From Avena insularis (Eukaryota; Streptophyta; Magnoliopsida; Poales; Poaceae), in assembly GCA_023614405.1 (NCBI GenBank), contig CM042694.1, positions 483,821,392 through 483,885,391 of the forward strand: a stretch of 64,000 bases of DNA, written 5' to 3'. Under the pieces are notes generated by a model that ran no database searches, was not told the origin of the DNA, and saw only the letters and a list, made by a program, of their open reading frames with translations. The translations under genes were made by a program, and so were the position numbers. Positions 58,166 to 64,000 of the stretch are shown here, in pieces (within the stretch, counting starts at the first letter, position 1; every line of letters starts with the position of its first letter).

Positions 58166-59131
58166 CTTGACTCTTCACACGTTCGTTCGCTTTTAGTTGT
58201 TCCTCTGATCCTCGTGGATGACACATCGCTGTGTAAAAAAGATCCAAGTCGTGGAGCCTAGAGTACTGTGGATAAAAGTGAGAGCGCACAATAATTAATT
58301 TCCCCGAGGAAAAAGTTGCGCATAATTTCAGTTTGTCCAGATTTTAGTCACAAGCATGGCCGGTTTCAGGTTCGTATTCCCACTAGAAAACCAGCAGTGT
58401 AGCTCTCATCTACTACTAGTACAAGAGACATCAGACATGTGTCTAGGCGGTCTTCCAAGTAGGAGCAACTGATCCGCTCAAAAAAAAAAAGTAGGAGCAA
58501 CTGATGGCGCCACTGGTAAGCCGCCTAGATTAAAGTTAAAAGATGGTAGTGATGGTTATGGTCATGATATCTTGCACTCACATTGAGCATATGAATATTT
58601 GTTCGCGTGTGGTGGATAAGTGCTAGTTGGAGTAGGTGTGGTGGTTTGTGTACGTGGAGACCATGGCGTCATGAGGTCGTTAATTAGACGTAGTAGGTTA
58701 GCTCAACACAAAGCTTCGGAGAGCGATACTCTACGTGTTCTATTCGTTTAGTACTCGATCTAGTCGGGGCCTTTGATGTTGATGGTGCGCGTGCTTGGAT
58801 GCTTGCGGAATTTCCATGACCTTGTGAGAAAACAGGGGCAAGTCGGCACCGGATGCTCGATCTCCTTTCAGCTCTCCTGCACAGGTCCTATTTTTTCAGG
58901 TCTCTGTTACTTTCACGAGCATCAATCAATCACATCTTCAACTTTAGACAAAGACTTATCTCCAGTTCACCTTTTCATCTTAATGGTATAAGTAATTCCA
59001 AAGCATCCTCTTGATGTCTATGCCATGGTGCGAAACTTCCTAACGTAAAAAAGCTTCTTTCATTTTCTATTCAGCAACAAGGAAGATGCTGCTGCTGATA
59101 CAGTATTTACAGAGTAGCTCTTGCCGAAAGA
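58166..59131. other. Downstream flank of the kinase gene, no gene seen
   Basis: No protein-like frame. It contains a micro-insertion at 58474. Confidence 0.45.
58474..58490 (+). mobile_element. 17-bp retroposon insertion consisting of a tail only
   Basis: GTAGGAGCAACTGAT occurs at 58459-58473 and again at 58491-58505. Between them is only CCGCTC plus a run of A. A duplication of 15-17 bp around a poly(A) tract is the signature of a retroposon truncated almost completely at its 5' end. Confidence 0.75.
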
Positions 59132-59143
59132 ATGAAAGGACTA

Positions 59144-59165
59144 TTTTTTTTTTTTTTTTGCGAAT
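59144..59165 (-). mobile_element. 22-bp retroposon insertion consisting of a tail only
   Basis: ATGAAAGGACTA lies at 59132-59143 and 59166-59177. The insert is a T run of 16 plus GCGAAT. On the minus strand it reads ATTCGC then poly(A), close to the 3' end TTTCGC-poly(A) of the retroposon at 57472. Confidence 0.78.
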
Positions 59166-59276
59166 ATGAAAGGACTAATCTTGCCTACTACCTGTCGATG
59201 GTTTTTTCCTCCTCCTCCTCCTCATCATCATCATCGAGTGCGTAGCGTGGTGGACGTCGATCTCAACCGTCACCAT

Positions 59277-59296
59277 GTATATATATATATATATAA
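59277..59296. repeat. TA microsatellite in the kinase 3' flank
   Basis: About ten TA units. Short CTC and ATC runs lie just left of it (59208-59238). Confidence 0.85.
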
Positions 59297-59304
59297 CACT
59301 TGTT

Positions 59305-61494
<2,190 letters not shown>

Positions 61495-61985
61495 GTCTTC
61501 TTCTTCCGGTCCTCTCTTCCTGGAGCCGTGAGGATCGCAGCGTTTACTGGGATATGTCTTATTGCTGTTGGGTCGTTGGAGTCTTGGAGTCGTCGTACTT
61601 GTAGCTTAGCTAGCCAGCCGCAGGTGTGGAGACGTACTCGGTTCGTGCAACTGTTGTGCTGCTGGCACTAAAGACTAATGTGTAATAGAGGGCATGTTTG
61701 TGCAGCTCGGCTGGGAGAATATAAGATCACCAGGACCAGGATACGAAGGTATGGGGATGGAGAGGGAGGGGCCGTTCATGTCTGCCGAATGATTTTTCCA
61801 AAGGGTCCCCGCCCCTGAAATTTTTTCATGTTTGTCCTTTTAGCACTGCCAAATCTGGTGTTTGTCCATGCAAGAAAGTACAACATCCAAGAAAACCGTT
61901 TCTATTCCTGCGTGGATGATAAGTTGTTTTCATATGGGACGGGCAATTGCTCTTGCTCCAAGCCTTATTATGCTCTCCCTGGCTT
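61495..61985. other. Upstream region of the kinase gene
   Basis: Would contain the promoter. No ectodomain-like coding was found on the minus strand (no DUF26 C-x8-C-x2-C pattern, no lectin motif). Confidence 0.5.
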
Positions 61986-62345
61986 TACACTATCTTGTCC
62001 TTTGCATTAGAGCATCTCCAGGCACACCCCCAAGACCCCCACCACTATCTTGTCCTTTGCATTAGAGCATCTCAGCCACACCCCCAAGACCCCCACCACC
62101 CTCGGCCCATTTTTTTGTCCGGATGATGAATTCTGGCTCAACCGCACCCCTCAGCACCCTCTTTTCGCCCGGATTTGGGCCCAAGTCCGTCCGGCGAACA
62201 CATGCCGAACTCAGCGCGCCTAGGTTCGCCTAGGAGCGCCGGATGAAAGGAAATGCGCGGGAAAAGCTCGGCAATGGATGTATCTCCTTTAAGCCCTATA
62301 CTATATATGTTCTCCGTGACTTCACACTAGCTTGTCCTTTGCATT
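61986..62345. repeat. Harbinger-like MITE debris with a 55-bp tandem duplication
   Basis: CTATCTTGTCCTTTGCATTAGAGCATCTC and what follows occur at 61990 and again at 62045, ending in CACCCCCAAGACCCCCACCA in both. A third, diverged copy of the left part is at 62325-62348. TTAGAGCATCTC is the type of terminus seen in Harbinger MITEs (compare 51902 and 63973). Confidence 0.6.
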
Positions 62346-63748
62346 AGAATACCTGGACAAAAGATTTGCCTGTTTTATCGATAGACCAGGATAACGAATT
62401 AAGAAATACAATCAAAGTCACACATAGGTACACTAGCGTTGACGAGGTTGGAGTCGATTCCAATTGTTCCACTATGTGATACCACCACCATCACTATTTC
62501 TTGGGGTCGCCGCTCCGACATCCCCTCCCTCCGCGCAGGCCGTGATGCTAATATAATTGAATTGGCTTCCTCACAACCCTAGTCAGTACCGAGATTTCAC
62601 GTCCAAACCATAACCATCCCACTGATGCAAAAGCCACCTCGTCAACATTCATGCGTTTCGGAAGAAGCTAAGGCCCCTGCTGCTTGCTAGACGTGACATG
62701 CTCATATTGTGTCTCATCAACCGGATTGATGGCTTTGGAACAACTTCGCTTATCTATGGAGTAAGGATCGGAGTCACTGTTTCCATCTGGCTTCCGAGGG
62801 CCCATCATGCCGAACGAGGTTCAATGCTCCTGCCACGCCACGACCTTCTTATGTAGCCACACTAAACCGGGCTGGACGTCGGACGGACACTGGATCTGCG
62901 CACCACTGAACATTCTCTCGCAAATTTGACAACTAGTTAGTACATAAGCTTACCACTCACACTGTATGATACGAGTCGACGGCACATCCATGTTGATGAT
63001 AAAATACAAATTGTCTATTCCTCTCAAAAGAATATTATTGCAAAGTTTTTCACCCTTCCAATTTGGTGCAAGCGAGAGGTTGGGAAGTTAACAATATGAC
63101 ACCAAACAACTGTCATTATCCTTTTTCTTTTCCTTGCTGGTTTGGGACGGCAGGACGTGCGTGTGTGAACGGAAGACGCTGGATACAGGGCAAAGGGGGT
63201 GGTTCTCTGTCAGCTGCGATAAGATGGGAGCGCGTTTCGTTCCTTTTGACAAACGGGGACGACGGTCGCCACGGGAATCATTGGAGGGAGCACTGCGTGG
63301 GTACATGCTTAGCATAAACAAAACAAGGCGGTGGTGGACTGGTGGTGGTGAGCGGCCGTGTCACTGCATGGTCCATGCGTCAAAACGGTCAAACAGCCCT
63401 GACACTTTTCTGCACCAGTGGGAATCCGATTCATGGTGCGCGCTCGGGCTCGGCTTCGCCTTTTGCCGGTGGGCTTCGGCTGGGGCGGGAGAGCGCAGGA
63501 AAGAACGAAACCATCGAAAGTGTGCCCCGCTTCCGCCGGGCCTGCCTCGTTTACAGAGACGCGGTTAATGATGGCGTGTGAACGTTGCAATGTGAGAGTG
63601 CTTGCGCAAAAAATTAGGGCGGTAACAGCACGTGCCTCATGGCTGATGGCCTGATCACGGGTTCGACTACTTTATTTGCTTTGCGTTACATGCATTCGAA
63701 GCGAACCATATTTTTTCAAGGGGTAAAAACTTCGTCTTATCTATCTAC
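62346..63748. other. Unassigned DNA
   Basis: Low-information. 63130-63600 is GC-rich and several overlapping frames of 77-144 codons are open on both strands, but no frame has recognisable motifs or a favoured codon pattern, so no gene is called. Confidence 0.4.
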
Positions 63749-63873
63749 TCCATCCGTCCAGAAAATAAGTAACTTCCACTTGTCTAGTTTCAGATGTATA
63801 TAAACATAACATATTTTTGTGTATACATATAAATCTAGAAAAATATAAGTCACTTGTTTCTGAACGGAGAAAG
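63749..63873. mobile_element. Stowaway MITE, 125 bp
   Basis: Ends CTCCATCCGTCCAGAAA and the inverted TTTCTGAACGGAGAAAG, TA on both sides (63747-63748, 63874-63875). Confidence 0.88.
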
Positions 63874-63972
63874 TATTAATTAAGAAAAAAATACTCACTT
63901 TTTTATAGAAAAAAACTACATGGCCAAGTCCAGACGAACATCAACACCACAAGCCTCGCATTACATGGCTAA

Positions 63973-64000
63973 GAGCATCTCTGACGGATGCCTCAAAATG
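63973..64000 (+). mobile_element. Left end of a Harbinger-type MITE, cut by window
   Basis: GAGCATCTCTGACGGATGCC preceded by TAA. The terminus is related to that of the element at 51902. Confidence 0.6.

Noticed and set aside
63134..63590. Overlapping open frames on both strands
   Set aside because: No motif, no coding bias, both strands equally open; treated as GC-rich non-coding DNA.

Overview
The window reads as transposon-packed intergenic DNA of a grass, most likely a Triticeae species (wheat, barley, rye or Aegilops). This is inferred from nested Ty3/gypsy elements of Tekay and Athila type, a SIRE/Maximus-type copia element, Stowaway MITEs with TA duplications, CACTA debris, and a plant receptor-like kinase with standard GT-AG introns. 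No rRNA, tRNA or CRISPR array was seen.

Layout. 1-10726: a Tekay-lineage gypsy element on the minus strand with a complete LTR of about 3.97 kb (6759-10726), broken gag and pol, and an extra open frame between primer site and gag. 10727-12476: an older LTR fragment into which the Tekay element landed. That fragment itself interrupts a SINA-like RING-finger gene (12478-13051, minus). 13116-17700: AT-rich DNA with an 162-bp hairpin MITE and a 1.2-kb element with long inverted repeats carrying GC-rich exon-like DNA. 17803-19868: an unknown host gene split by a solo Athila-type LTR with a perfect 5-bp duplication. 20049-20978: Harbinger-type and Stowaway MITEs. 20987-25954 and 32683-32850: a tandem array of about 355-bp monomers in two alternating subtypes, split by a non-autonomous Athila-like element (25960-32682, duplication ATGGT).

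33147-34601: a decayed DUF295/F-box-type gene. 34610-35880: a duplicated 3' region. 36015-38434: the right end of a CACTA transposon with 125-bp tandem repeats. 38868-50684: a SIRE-lineage copia element. Besides decayed gag-pol it carries a separate sense-strand accessory gene with its own TATA-like promoter, an intron and an acidic C-terminus. The promoter segment resembles the element's own LTR. This is the most unusual system in the window. 51902-52981: a Harbinger-type element. 53325: edge of another gypsy LTR. 54313-54878: a LINE 3' end.

57458-59177 holds three poly(A)-type insertions, each flanked by duplicated target DNA; two carry only about 20 bp of insert. 59305-61494 (minus) is the one apparently intact host gene: a seven-exon receptor-like kinase of 417 aa, in frame through every inferred splice junction, with a transmembrane segment and full kinase domain but no ectodomain. 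The rest is low-information DNA with Stowaway and Harbinger MITEs at the right end.

The genes do not form a shared pathway. The window records successive insertions into a few host genes (SINA-like, unknown 17.8-kb gene, DUF295), with one kinase gene left intact.
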